In this document: piece after piece, positions 31,844 through 40,562 of the stretch
How the letters are laid out: each line of letters begins with the position of its first letter
Position numbering within the stretch: the stretch's first letter is position 1
From: an uncultured Eubacteriales bacterium
GTDB lineage: Bacteria; Bacillota; Clostridia; Oscillospirales; Oscillospiraceae
Length of the DNA: 63,979 bases
NCBI GenBank assembly: GCA_934597725.1
Contig: CAKTSK010000010.1
Coordinates: 1-63,979 of the forward strand
Direction: 5' to 3'
Translations under genes and position numbers: made by a program
Notes under the pieces: generated by a model
What the model was told of the DNA's origin: nothing
The model's database searches: none
The model's input: only the letters and a program-made list of their open reading frames with translations

Positions 31844-31900
31844 GCACCAGCCCGATCGGATCTCGTCCCCGCGCCTTGGGGACGGCAGGAGGAGGCCGCC

Positions 31901-32347
31901 ATGTCGTATGTCATCACCCGGACCGAGGACTTCTATCCCCTCTCGCTGCTCTACCGCAGCAGCGGGTTGGAGGTCACGCCCGCTACCGTCTCCCCGCCGG
32001 GGACGGTGGCCCTGTGGCGCTGTGATGACCCGGCGCAGCGCCGCCTTTTGGCAGCAGCTACCCTGCAGCGGCGGGCCGGACACGTTGTCCTGGCCCACCT
32101 GGCCGTGACAGCGTCCTGCCGGGGCACTGGATTGGGTAGCCGGCTTTTGGCAGAAGCCGAAGCCGAGGCCGCCCGGCTGGGCGCACAGACGTGCTGGCTG
32201 GTGGGCAAGGTCCCTGGTTTTTACCAGCGGGTCGGCTGGGAGGTCGTTCCGCCGGAACAGGCCCCGCCCATTTCCCGCTGTCTCTCCTGCCTGCAATTTC
32301 AGGTGGACTGCTTTCCCAGCGTGATGCGAAAAACGCTGGTCCCATAA
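31901..32347 (+). CDS. GNAT family N-acetyltransferase
   Basis: 148 residues. The acetyl-CoA binding motif is LAVTASCRGTGLGSRLLAEA (near residue 65-85), with GFYQRVGWEVV in the C-terminal strand region. The substrate is unknown. It has an AGGAGG site, lies 57 bases after tsf, and ends with a strong terminator. Confidence 0.87.
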   Translation: MSYVITRTEDFYPLSLLYRSSGLEVTPATVSPPGTVALWRCDDPAQRRLLAAATLQRRAGHVVLAHLAVTASCRGTGLGSRLLAEAEAEAARLGAQTCWLVGKVPGFYQRVGWEVVPPEQAPPISRCLSCLQFQVDCFPSVMRKTLVP

Positions 32348-32350
32348 GCC

Positions 32351-32393
32351 AAAAAACAGTCGTTCCGATCCCATTGTCGGAACGACTGTTTTT
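32351..32393 (+). terminator. Intrinsic terminator after the GNAT gene
   Basis: AAACAGTCGTTCCGA pairs with TCGGAACGACTGTTT, flanked by A and T runs; it can act on both strands. Confidence 0.92.
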
Positions 32394-32442
32394 CCATGCC
32401 GGCGTCTTTGGCCGCCGGCAGCGGAAGGTCTGCCTCTTTCGG

Positions 32443-32471
32443 TTGCATTTTGGAAGGATTTCAGATATAAT
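32443..32471 (+). promoter_or_regulatory. Promoter for prfB
   Basis: TTGCAT (32443-32448), 17-base spacer, TATAAT (32466-32471). Confidence 0.8.
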
Positions 32472-32511
32472 AAATCCGCTTAATTTCTTTAGAATGTGAG
32501 GGAGCGCCGCG

Positions 32512-33564
32512 ATGCTTCAATTTGATGAATATAAGGTAAAGCTCAACAACCTTCTCCCCCAGCTGGACGAGCTGGAACAGGCGCTGAACCTGGAAAACGC
32601 CGCCCGGGAGGTGGACTTCCTGGAGGCCCAGTGCGCCGCCGACGGTTTTTGGGACAACCCGGAAAAATCCCAGCGGGTGCTGCAGAAGCTCAAGCAGGAA
32701 AAGAGCAAGCTGGAGTCCCAGGCCAAGCGCCGCACCTCCTGGGAGGACATGATGGTCCTGTGTGAAATGGGCAACGAAGAGGAGGACGAGTCCCTTCTGC
32801 CCGAGCTGGAGCAGGAGTACGAGGCCCTGGTGCAGAGCATGGAGACCGCCAAGCTCCAGACCCTGCTCACCGGAGAGTATGATGCCTCCAACGCCATCCT
32901 GGCCTTCCACGCCGGGGCCGGCGGCACCGAGGCCCAGGACTGGGCCCAGATGCTCTACCGGATGTACACCCGCTGGGCCGAGCGCCACGGCTTCACCTAC
33001 AAGGTCATGGACTACCAGGAGGGCGATGAGGCCGGGCTGAAGTCCGCCACCATCATGATCGAGGGCGAAAATGCCTACGGCTACCTGCGGGGCGAGCACG
33101 GCGTCCACCGGCTGGTCCGGGTTTCTCCCTTTGACGCCAACGCCCGGCGGCAGACCTCTTTCGCCTCGGTGGAGGTCATGCCCGACCTGCCCGACGACGT
33201 GGAGGTGGAGATCCGCCCCGAGGACATCGAGATGCAGGTCTACCGGGCCAGCGGCGCCGGCGGCCAGCACGTGAACAAGACCTCCTCCGCCGTGCGTCTG
33301 ATCCACCTGCCCACCGGCGTGGTGGTCTCCTGCCAGACCGAGCGCAGCCAGTTCGAGAAGATCTCCGACCTGAAGGGCGTGCAGCTGAAGATCGAGTGGG
33401 GCAGCCAGATCCGCTCCTATGTCTTTATGCCCTACACCCTGGTCAAGGACACCCGCACCGCCTATGAGACCAGCAACGTCAACGGCGTCATGGACGGGGA
33501 CCTGGATGGGTTCATCAACGCCTATCTGACCGCCATGGCCACCGGGAACTGGGCCACAAAATAA
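32512..33564 (+). CDS. prfB: Peptide chain release factor 2, internally shortened
   Basis: Releases peptides at UGA/UAA. 350 residues. Domain 1 is helical (1-110). The codon-recognition tripeptide Ser205-Pro206-Phe207 and the catalytic Gly250-Gly251-Gln252 are intact. After SCQTERSQ (273-280) the usual segment of roughly 23 residues (the NKxxAMxxLxxKL helix of RF2) is absent; the chain goes directly to FEKISDLKGVQ and then the normal WGSQIRSYVF. The frame is uninterrupted, so this is an in-frame loss. The N-terminal region has no in-frame UGA, so the programmed +1 frameshift used for autoregulation in many bacteria is missing. ATG 32512 follows GGGAG. Confidence 0.93.
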   Translation: MLQFDEYKVKLNNLLPQLDELEQALNLENAAREVDFLEAQCAADGFWDNPEKSQRVLQKLKQEKSKLESQAKRRTSWEDMMVLCEMGNEEEDESLLPELEQEYEALVQSMETAKLQTLLTGEYDASNAILAFHAGAGGTEAQDWAQMLYRMYTRWAERHGFTYKVMDYQEGDEAGLKSATIMIEGENAYGYLRGEHGVHRLVRVSPFDANARRQTSFASVEVMPDLPDDVEVEIRPEDIEMQVYRASGAGGQHVNKTSSAVRLIHLPTGVVVSCQTERSQFEKISDLKGVQLKIEWGSQIRSYVFMPYTLVKDTRTAYETSNVNGVMDGDLDGFINAYLTAMATGNWATK

Positions 33565-33580
33565 CCGCTTTTCACAGCAA

Positions 33581-33618
33581 AGCCCTTTGGGACAGCATGG
33601 GTCCCAAAGGGCTTTTTC
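33581..33618. terminator. Terminator between convergent prfB and nth
   Basis: AGCCCTTTGGGAC (33581-33593) pairs with GTCCCAAAGGGCT (33601-33613), followed by T5. Confidence 0.92.
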
Positions 33619-33619
33619 T

Positions 33620-34261
33620 TCATCCCTGCTTCTGGAAATGGTCGCACCAGGGGCGCAGAGCGCATTGGGCGCAGTCCGGCTTTCTCGCCCGACAGACCGC
33701 CCGTCCGTGGAGGACCATCCGGTGGCAGAAGTCGTTGGACTCCTCCGGCGGCAGGCAGGCCCGCAGCTGCTTCTCCACCTTCCCCGGGTCCTTGGAGCCG
33801 TCGGTCAGGCCCAGCAGGCCGGTGATGCGGATGCAGTGGGTGTCTGCCACCACCACGCCGGGGACGTGGTGGACGTCCCCCAGGATGAGGTTGGCCGTCT
33901 TGCGCCCCACCCCGGGCAGGGCCAGCAGCTCCTCCATGGTGCCGGGGACCTTGCCCTGGTACCGCTCCAACAGCATCCGGGAGGCCAGAACGATGTCCCG
34001 GGCCTTGGCCCGGAAGAAGCCGCAGGAGTGGATATAAGGCTCCACGTCGGCCGGCTCGGCCCCGGCCAGCTCCTCCAACGTGGGAAAGCGGGCAAACAGG
34101 GCGGGGGTGACCTGGTTGACCCGCTCATCGGTACACTGGGCCGACAGACGGGTGGCAAACAGCAGCTCATAATCTTTCTCGTATTGCAGGGAACAAATGC
34201 CCTCGGGATAGCACGTTTTGAGGGTCTCAACGATGGCAGAAACTTCTTTGGGATTTTTCAT
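33620..34261 (-). CDS. nth: Endonuclease III
   Basis: 213 residues. Base-excision DNA glycosylase/AP lyase for oxidised pyrimidines. The helix-hairpin-helix with catalytic Lys is LPGVGRKTANLILGD, the catalytic Asp is in VVVADTHCIR, and the [4Fe-4S] ligands are C-x6-C-x2-C-x5-C at the C-terminus. ATG 34261 has AAAGGAA upstream; the frame is open to 34387, but that extension overlaps the glyA promoter. Confidence 0.95.
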   Translation of the reverse strand: MKNPKEVSAIVETLKTCYPEGICSLQYEKDYELLFATRLSAQCTDERVNQVTPALFARFPTLEELAGAEPADVEPYIHSCGFFRAKARDIVLASRMLLERYQGKVPGTMEELLALPGVGRKTANLILGDVHHVPGVVVADTHCIRITGLLGLTDGSKDPGKVEKQLRACLPPEESNDFCHRMVLHGRAVCRARKPDCAQCALRPWCDHFQKQG

Positions 34262-34337
34262 AAAACTACCGATTCCTTTTTCTCTGTTTGGATGGAACTT
34301 TGTGGAAATAGTATAGCACAAACTTCCGGCAGAGTCA

Positions 34338-34366
34338 TTGGCATTTTGAAAAAAGTAGAGTATAAT
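34338..34366 (+). promoter_or_regulatory. Promoter for glyA
   Basis: TTGGCA (34338-34343), 17-base spacer, TATAAT (34361-34366). Confidence 0.8.
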
Positions 34367-34424
34367 GAGCCAATAACCCGTCATCATAGACGCGCAACAT
34401 TAAGAGAAAAAAGGAGCGAATATC

Positions 34425-35669
34425 GTGGTCAAAGATGTCATTGATTTTCTGATCCAGCAGGACCCCCAGGTGGGTAACGCCGTTAAGGCAGAGTACGATC
34501 GTCAGCGCAGAAACATTGAGCTGATCGCTTCGGAAAACTTCGTCAGCGAGGCCGTGCTGGCCGCCGCCTCTTCCGTGCTCACCAACAAGTATGCTGAGGG
34601 CTACCCCGGCAAGCGCTACTATGGTGGCTGCGAATGCGTTGACGTGGTGGAAGACCTGGCACGGGACCGGGCCAAAGCCCTCTTCGGCGCTGAGCATGCT
34701 AATGTCCAGCCCCACAGCGGCGCTTCCGCCAACTACGCTGTCTATCAGGCCCTGTGCAATGTGGGCGACACCGTCATGGGCATGAACCTGGACAACGGCG
34801 GCCACCTGACCCATGGCAGCCCCGTCAACTACTCCGGCATCAACTATAACATCGTTCCCTATGGCGTCGACCCCAAGACCCATCTCATCGACTACGATCA
34901 GGTCCGGGATCTGGCCAAGCAGTGCAAGCCCAAGATGATCATTGCCGGCGCGTCTGCCTATCCCCGCATCATCGACTTCAAGGCGTTCCGGGAGATCGCC
35001 GACGAAGTGGGCGCTTACCTCTTCGTGGACATGGCCCACATCGCCGGCCTGGTGGCCACCGGCCTGCATCCCTCCCCCGTTCCCTATGCCGACGTGGTCA
35101 CCACCACCACCCACAAGACCCTGCGCGGCCCCCGGGGCGGCGTGATCCTGTGCAAGGAAGAGCACGCCAAGAAGATCGACAAGGCCATCTTCCCCGGCTC
35201 TCAGGGCGGCCCCCTCATGCACATCATCACCGCCAAGGCCGTGGCCTTCGGCGAGGCCCTCAAGCCCGAGTTCAAGACCTATCAGGAGCAGGTGCTGAAA
35301 AACGCCAACGTCCTGGCCCAGAGCCTTATGGACGCCGGCTTCCAGCTGGTCTCCGGCGGCACCGACAACCACCTGATGCTGGTGGACCTGCGCCCGGCCA
35401 ACATCACCGGCAAGGAGATGGAGAAGCGCCTGGACCAGGTGAACATCACCGTCAACAAGAACACCATCCCCGACGATCCCCAGTCCCCCTTCGTCACCAG
35501 CGGCATCCGCGTGGGCGTGCCCGCCGCCACCAGCCGCGGCCTGCGGGAGGAGGACATGAAGGTCATCGGCCAGCTCATCTGGCAGACCGCCACCGAGTTC
35601 GACACCAAGCAGGACGACATCCGCGCCGCCGTGGCTGCCATCACCGCCAAGTATCCCATGTACGAGTAA
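34425..35669 (+). CDS. glyA: Serine hydroxymethyltransferase
   Basis: 414 residues. PLP enzyme converting serine and tetrahydrofolate to glycine and methylene-THF. ELIASENFVSEAVLAA, KRYYGGCECVD and the PLP-Lys region VTTTTHKTLRGPRGG (Lys231) are all present. The start is GTG 34425, 8 bases after AAAAGGAG. Single-gene unit. Confidence 0.97.
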   Translation: MVKDVIDFLIQQDPQVGNAVKAEYDRQRRNIELIASENFVSEAVLAAASSVLTNKYAEGYPGKRYYGGCECVDVVEDLARDRAKALFGAEHANVQPHSGASANYAVYQALCNVGDTVMGMNLDNGGHLTHGSPVNYSGINYNIVPYGVDPKTHLIDYDQVRDLAKQCKPKMIIAGASAYPRIIDFKAFREIADEVGAYLFVDMAHIAGLVATGLHPSPVPYADVVTTTTHKTLRGPRGGVILCKEEHAKKIDKAIFPGSQGGPLMHIITAKAVAFGEALKPEFKTYQEQVLKNANVLAQSLMDAGFQLVSGGTDNHLMLVDLRPANITGKEMEKRLDQVNITVNKNTIPDDPQSPFVTSGIRVGVPAATSRGLREEDMKVIGQLIWQTATEFDTKQDDIRAAVAAITAKYPMYE

Positions 35670-35740
35670 TCGGCCCGAACCCGACGGCACAAGCCAGGGA
35701 GAAAATATCCCTTTACGGAACGGACGACAACTGTTAAAAT

Positions 35741-35776
35741 AGGGAGGACGACCACCGTCGTCCTCCCTATTTTTTT
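35741..35776 (+). terminator. Intrinsic terminator after glyA
   Basis: AGGGAGGACGAC (35741-35752) pairs with GTCGTCCTCCCT (35757-35768), then A and T7. Confidence 0.93.
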
Positions 35777-35803
35777 ACTGACTTCGGAAAGGGGGCCTGC
35801 GCC

Positions 35804-37072
35804 ATGTATCAGCCGCTGGCAGACCGACTGCGGCCCAAGACCATCGACCAGGTGGCCGGGCAGCGGCATATTCTGGGAGAGGACGGGGTGCTGCGGCGGA
35901 TCATCCAGGGTGGGGCCATCCCCAACATGATCTTTTACGGGCCTTCCGGCACCGGCAAGACCACCGTGGCAGAGATCGCCGCCGCCCGGATCGGCCGGCC
36001 CTTTTACCGCCTCAACGCCACCACCGCTTCCCTGGCAGACATCAAAGCGGTCACGGCAGACGTGGGGACCCTCCTGGCCCCGGAGGGCGTGGTGCTGTAT
36101 CTGGATGAGATCCAGTATTTCAACAAGAAGCAGCAGCAATCCCTGCTGGAGTTCATGGAGAACGGCTCCCTCACCCTCATCGCCTCCACCACGGAGAACC
36201 CCTACTTTTTCGTCTACAACGCCGTGCTCAGCCGCGCCACGGTCTTTCCCTTCCAGCCCCTGACCCCGGAGGAGGTCCTGCCGGTGGTCCTGGCGGGGAT
36301 CGAGACCCTGGGCCGGGACCAGAACGCCCCCGTCCGCTGGGAGGACGGGGTGCCGGAGGCCATCGCCCGCCGCTGCGGCGGGGACGTCCGCAAATCCCTC
36401 AACGCCGTGGAGGCCCTCTTTGCCGCCCACGCCCAGGACAAGGGAACGCGCTTCCTCACCCTGGCAGAGACCGACGCCGTGGCCCAAAGCTCCGCCAACC
36501 GGTATGACCGGGACGGCGACGCCCACTACGACATCCTCTCCGCCTTTCAGAAATCCATTCGGGGGTCCGATCCCGACGCCGCCGTCCACTACCTGGCCCG
36601 GCTGCTGGAGGCCGGAGACCTGATCTCCCCCTGCCGCCGGCTGCTGGTCATGGCCAGCGAGGACGTGGGGCTGGCCCACCCCCAGGCGGTGGCCATCGTG
36701 AAAGCCTGCGTGGACAGCGCCAACATGCTGGGCCTGCCCGAGGCCCGGCTGCCTCTGACCCAGGCCGCCCTCTTCCTGGCCACCTGCCCGAAATCCAACA
36801 GCGGCATCCTGGCCATCGACCAGGCCATGGCCGACCTGCGAAACGGGAACACCGGCGAGGTGCCCGCCCACCTGCGGGACGCCCACTACGGCGGCGCCGC
36901 CAAGCTGGGGCACGGGCAGACCTATCGCTACGCCCACGACTACCCCCACCACTACGTCGCCCAGCAATACCTGCCGGACGCCCTGAAAGACCGGGTATAC
37001 TACCACTACGGCGAAAACAAAACCGAACAGGCCGCCAAGGCCTATTGGGCGCGGATCAAAGGGGACGGCTGA
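35804..37072 (+). CDS. rarA: Replication-associated recombination protein A (AAA+ ATPase)
   Basis: 422 residues. RarA/MgsA acts at stalled forks. YQPLADRLRPKTIDQVAGQ is the family start; Walker A YGPSGTGKTT (near residue 47), Walker B VVLYLDEIQYF, sensor ASTTENP, and the C-terminal tetramerisation domain with ASEDVGLAHPQA. The 3' end overlaps the convergent S1-domain gene by 17 bases. Confidence 0.95.
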   Translation: MYQPLADRLRPKTIDQVAGQRHILGEDGVLRRIIQGGAIPNMIFYGPSGTGKTTVAEIAAARIGRPFYRLNATTASLADIKAVTADVGTLLAPEGVVLYLDEIQYFNKKQQQSLLEFMENGSLTLIASTTENPYFFVYNAVLSRATVFPFQPLTPEEVLPVVLAGIETLGRDQNAPVRWEDGVPEAIARRCGGDVRKSLNAVEALFAAHAQDKGTRFLTLAETDAVAQSSANRYDRDGDAHYDILSAFQKSIRGSDPDAAVHYLARLLEAGDLISPCRRLLVMASEDVGLAHPQAVAIVKACVDSANMLGLPEARLPLTQAALFLATCPKSNSGILAIDQAMADLRNGNTGEVPAHLRDAHYGGAAKLGHGQTYRYAHDYPHHYVAQQYLPDALKDRVYYHYGENKTEQAAKAYWARIKGDG

Positions 37073-37952
37073 CCGCCGCGCCATAGTCCCAGCCGGTGAG
37101 CTGCCCGTCGGCGACCACATAGGAAAACGGCTCCGGCTGGGGGTGGGGCGGCAGGCGTTCCAGGATGGTCAGTTTGATCTTCCGCCGGGTCGGCTGGATG
37201 GCCTTGAGGTATACGCTCACCCGGTCGTCCTCTTCCAAGCCCTCCGTCTGGTCGGCCAGGCCGGTGAGGTTGGGGGCCAGCTCCACAAAGGTCCCGTAGG
37301 GCTTCACGCCCCGGACCCAGCCCGCCACGGTCATCCCCGGTGCGAACCGGGCGGCGTTCTCCGCCCAGGTCCCCAGCAGCTCCTTGTGGGACAGATAGAG
37401 CCGCCCCAGCGCCGGGTCCTGGCCGGTGAGCAGGGCATGGATGGCCTGACCGGGAACGAACCGCCGGTCCGGGTGGGCGATGCGGGAGACCGAGCAGTTT
37501 TCAATGCCGATCATCGATGGCACCCCGCACCCCACATCCACAAAGGCGCCAAACCCTTCCAGGTGGGTGACCACCGCCGGCAGGATCGTTCCCACCGGCA
37601 AGGCCAGCAGCCGGGCCAGCGCCAGCTCCTGGGCCCGGCGGCGGGAGAGCAGCAGCTTCCCCTCCCCCGCTGCGGTCACCGTGCAGGCGATGGGCTTTCC
37701 CACCCGGGAGAGAATGGCGATCTCCCGCACGGTCCCCTCCCGGATGCCCAGCGCAGCCTCCTGGCGGGGGATGAGCCCGGTAAACGGCCCCAGCTGGACC
37801 ACCAGGTCGTGGTCCGGGGTACACAGCACCGCCCGGCCTTCCAGAACGGTCTCGTCCTGTTGGCAGCGGCGCAGACCGGCCAGGGTCGCGGCGGCGGCCC
37901 GGTTCTCCGGCGTGGAAAGAAGACCCCCTTCCGGGGGATATTGCTTGGACAT
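37056..37952 (-). CDS. S1 RNA-binding domain protein
   Basis: 298 residues. Similar in part to ribosomal protein S1, with at least two S1 folds: about 105-180 (PVGTILPAVVTHLEGFGAFV) and about 195-265 (PGMTVAGWVRGVKPYGTFVE). The N-terminal ~100 residues resemble a degenerate third copy. Likely binds mRNA and affects translation; not a full S1. It faces rarA convergently. Confidence 0.82.
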   Translation of the reverse strand: MSKQYPPEGGLLSTPENRAAAATLAGLRRCQQDETVLEGRAVLCTPDHDLVVQLGPFTGLIPRQEAALGIREGTVREIAILSRVGKPIACTVTAAGEGKLLLSRRRAQELALARLLALPVGTILPAVVTHLEGFGAFVDVGCGVPSMIGIENCSVSRIAHPDRRFVPGQAIHALLTGQDPALGRLYLSHKELLGTWAENAARFAPGMTVAGWVRGVKPYGTFVELAPNLTGLADQTEGLEEDDRVSVYLKAIQPTRRKIKLTILERLPPHPQPEPFSYVVADGQLTGWDYGAAVSRPL

Positions 37953-38067
37953 AGGCGTGCTTCCTTTCTCTTCCCCCAGGAGGGGAAGGGGGCTGTCTTT
38001 TGTTAGATCCTATTCATCCAGGGGCAGAAACTTGCCCCGCTGCCCTGCACGAGGGAGGTGGCATACC

Positions 38068-38262
38068 GTGGAGATTCAGCCCGGCGACGTGCTGGAAATG
38101 AAAAAGGAACACCCCTGCGGCGCCCGGCGCTGGGAGGTGCTGCGGGTGGGCATGGACTTCCGCCTGCGCTGCACCGGCTGCGGGCGCGAGGTGATGCTTC
38201 CCCGCAAAAAGGCCGAAAAGGCCCTGAAAAAAATCATACCCTCGGCCGCTCAGGCTGAGTGA
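38068..38262 (+). CDS. DUF951 family small protein
   Basis: 64 residues. MEIQPGDVLEMKKEHPCG, RWEVLRVGMDFRLRC and CGREVMLPRKK are the whole of the DUF951/YyzM family pattern. Two Cys near CTGCG plus the Cys in HPCG could bind zinc. Starts with GTG 38068, 7 bases after GGGAGGT. The function is unknown. Followed after 17 bases by the radical SAM gene. Confidence 0.9.
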   Translation: MEIQPGDVLEMKKEHPCGARRWEVLRVGMDFRLRCTGCGREVMLPRKKAEKALKKIIPSAAQAE

Positions 38263-38279
38263 GACAGGAGGAATCGTTC

Positions 38280-39158
38280 ATGCGTTATGAAGGTCAGATC
38301 TATCGTCCCCCCGGAGAGTGGCGCAGCTACCTGCTGCAATGTACGGTGGGCTGCTCCCACAACAAGTGTACCTTCTGCGGGATGTATAAGACCAAAAAGT
38401 TCCATGTGCGCCCCATGAAGGAGATCATCGAGGACATCGCCATGGCCCGGGAATACTATGGGCCGGAGAACGTCGACAAGGTCTTTCTCTGCGACGGCGA
38501 CGCCATCGTCATGCGCCAGGCCCACCTGTTACAGATCCTGGAGGCCCTGTATGCGGCCTTCCCCCGCCTGCGCCAGGTGACCGTGTACGCCGGCACCCGC
38601 AGCACCATGACCAAGAGCCAGGAGCAGCTCATCGAGCTGCGGCAGGCCGGCCTCACCCGGGCCTATCTGGGCGTGGAAAGCGGCTGGGATGACCTGCTGA
38701 AACAGGTCAACAAAGGCGTGACCTCCCAGCAGATGCTCCAGGCTGCAGGGCTGCTGAAAAACGCCGGCATCGACCTGTGGGTGACGGTCATCCTGGGGCT
38801 GGCCGGCCCCGGAGAGCCCTCCCAGCACCATGTGCAGGAGACCATCCGGGTCCTCAACCAGATGCAGGCCAACCACGTCTCCTGCCTGTCCTATATGCCC
38901 GAGCCAAACTCCCCCATGTACAAGGACGTGCAGGAGGGGCGCTTCCAGCTCATCACCCCCCGGGAGTATCTGGAAGAGACCCGCGCCCTGGTGGCGGGGC
39001 TGGACTACGGCCCCTTCCACTTCACCAGCAACCACGCCTCCAACTACCTGCCCCTGAAGGGGACCCTGCCGGACGACCGGGAGAAATTCCTGTCCATGAT
39101 CGACAGCGCCCTGGGCGGCAAGAGCAAGATCCGCAGCGAGATCTACCGCGCCCTCTGA
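38280..39158 (+). CDS. Radical SAM protein
   Basis: 292 residues. Binds a [4Fe-4S] cluster and SAM. The cluster motif is GCSHNKCTFCGMYK, a C-x4-C-x2-C pattern instead of the usual C-x3-C-x2-C; this variant occurs in an uncharacterised COG1032 group. Further motifs: FLCDGDAIVM, GVESGWDDLLKQVNKGVT and VTVILGLAGPGE. AGGAGG precedes ATG 38280. The substrate is unknown. Confidence 0.88.
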   Translation: MRYEGQIYRPPGEWRSYLLQCTVGCSHNKCTFCGMYKTKKFHVRPMKEIIEDIAMAREYYGPENVDKVFLCDGDAIVMRQAHLLQILEALYAAFPRLRQVTVYAGTRSTMTKSQEQLIELRQAGLTRAYLGVESGWDDLLKQVNKGVTSQQMLQAAGLLKNAGIDLWVTVILGLAGPGEPSQHHVQETIRVLNQMQANHVSCLSYMPEPNSPMYKDVQEGRFQLITPREYLEETRALVAGLDYGPFHFTSNHASNYLPLKGTLPDDREKFLSMIDSALGGKSKIRSEIYRAL

Positions 39159-39163
39159 CCACC

Positions 39164-39195
39164 AGCCCGCAGGAAGCATTTCCTGCGGGCTGTTT
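39164..39195 (+). terminator. Intrinsic terminator after the radical SAM gene
   Basis: AGCCCGCAGGA (39164-39174) pairs with TCCTGCGGGCT (39181-39191), then GTTT. Confidence 0.85.
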
Positions 39196-39264
39196 CGTGC
39201 CAGGTCTATCCCGCGCCGGGCCGGCATAGCGTAGAGACAACCGAGAACACCGGGAGGTCCTGCT

Positions 39265-40398
39265 ATGAAAAAATTCTGTGCCTTCGCCCTCGCGCTCCTG
39301 CTCTGCGGCGGCCTGTTCCCTGCCCAGGCGGCAGGGCCGGCGGTGGATGCCAAGGCCGTGGTGCTGATGGAGAAAACCACCGGCGACGTGCTCTATGAGG
39401 AACACGCCCACCAACCCCTGGAACCGGCCAGCGTGACCAAGGTCATGACCCTGCTGCTGATCATGGAAGCCCTGGAGGAAGGGAGCCTGACCAAAGAGAC
39501 CATGGTCCCCGTCTCCGCCGCGGCGGCGGGCATGGGCGGGTCCCAGGTATACATGAAGGAGGGAGAGGAGTTCTCCGTCCACGACATGCTCAAGGCCATC
39601 GCCGTGGCCTCCGGCAACGACGCCTGCGTGGCCATGGCGGAGCATCTGGCCGGCAGCGAGGCCGCCTTTGTGGAGAAGATGAACCAGCGTGCCCAGGAGC
39701 TGGGCATGGCGGACACGGTCTTTCACAACTGCACCGGCCTGCCCGCCGAGGGCCACGTCTCTTCGGCGGCGGACATTGCCCTCATGTCCCGGGAGCTGAT
39801 CCTGAAACACCCGGATATCCGCACCTACACCACCATCTGGATGGACACCCTCCGGGACGGGGCCTTCGGCCTGACCAACACCAACAAGCTCGTCCGCTTT
39901 TACGACGGGGCCACGGGGCTGAAAACCGGCTCCACCGACGGGGCGCTGTTCTGCGTCTCGGCCACCGCCGAGAAGGAGGGCATGGAGCTGATCGCCGTGG
40001 TCCTGGGGTCCCCCACCTCCGCCGACCGGTTCGAGACGGCCAAGGCCCTGCTCAACTACGGCTTTGCCGGCTGGACCCTGGTCACCGCCGCCCCTTCGGA
40101 ACCCCTGATCCCGGTCCCGGTCTCCCTGGGGACGGCCCCCAGCGTCCAGCCGGTCCTGGCCGAGGAATGCCGGCTGCTGCTGCCCAAGGCCCAGGCGGGG
40201 ACGGTCACCACCGCCCTCACCGTGGCCGACACCCTGGCAGCGCCGGTGGAGCAGGGACAGCAGATCGGGACCCTCACCGTGCTGGTCGATGGGGCGTCCC
40301 GCCAGACCATTCCCCTGCTGGCCCAGGAGGCGGTCCCCCGCCTGACCCTGTGGCAGGTCTATCAGGCCACACTGAGCAAACTGTTCTGCGGCGCGTAA
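39265..40398 (+). CDS. dacF: D-alanyl-D-alanine carboxypeptidase (PBP5/DacF-like)
   Basis: 377 residues. Trims the terminal D-Ala of peptidoglycan stem peptides outside the membrane. Signal peptide 1-23 ending in AQAA. Active site Ser56-x-x-Lys59 (in PASVTKVM), Ser116-Gly-Asn118, and Lys220-Thr-Gly222 (in LKTGSTDG). A C-terminal PBP5-type beta domain follows (about 270-350), then a short amphipathic anchor helix. Single gene between two terminators. Whether it is vegetative or sporulation specific is not clear from the promoter. Confidence 0.94.
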   Translation: MKKFCAFALALLLCGGLFPAQAAGPAVDAKAVVLMEKTTGDVLYEEHAHQPLEPASVTKVMTLLLIMEALEEGSLTKETMVPVSAAAAGMGGSQVYMKEGEEFSVHDMLKAIAVASGNDACVAMAEHLAGSEAAFVEKMNQRAQELGMADTVFHNCTGLPAEGHVSSAADIALMSRELILKHPDIRTYTTIWMDTLRDGAFGLTNTNKLVRFYDGATGLKTGSTDGALFCVSATAEKEGMELIAVVLGSPTSADRFETAKALLNYGFAGWTLVTAAPSEPLIPVPVSLGTAPSVQPVLAEECRLLLPKAQAGTVTTALTVADTLAAPVEQGQQIGTLTVLVDGASRQTIPLLAQEAVPRLTLWQVYQATLSKLFCGA

Positions 40399-40402
40399 TG
40401 CC

Positions 40403-40437
40403 AAAACGGAAGCCCCGGAAATGGGGCTTCCGTTTTT
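40403..40437 (+). terminator. Intrinsic terminator after dacF
   Basis: AAAACGGAAGCCCC (40403-40416) pairs with GGGGCTTCCGTTTT (40423-40436). It closely resembles the hairpin at 41672-41709. Confidence 0.92.
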
Positions 40438-40495
40438 GACGCCGCGCTGTGCCGGAAGGGGCAGACATTCCCGTGGGCTTTCTTTCCGATGTTCC

Positions 40496-40524
40496 TTGAA
40501 AGGCAGAACAGAGGATGATATAAT
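40496..40524 (+). promoter_or_regulatory. Promoter for the Crp/Fnr regulator
   Basis: TTGAAA (40496-40501), 17-base spacer, TATAAT (40519-40524). Confidence 0.8.
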
Positions 40525-40562
40525 ATTTCCATTCTCTATCTTCTGGAAAGTTGGTGGCACGC

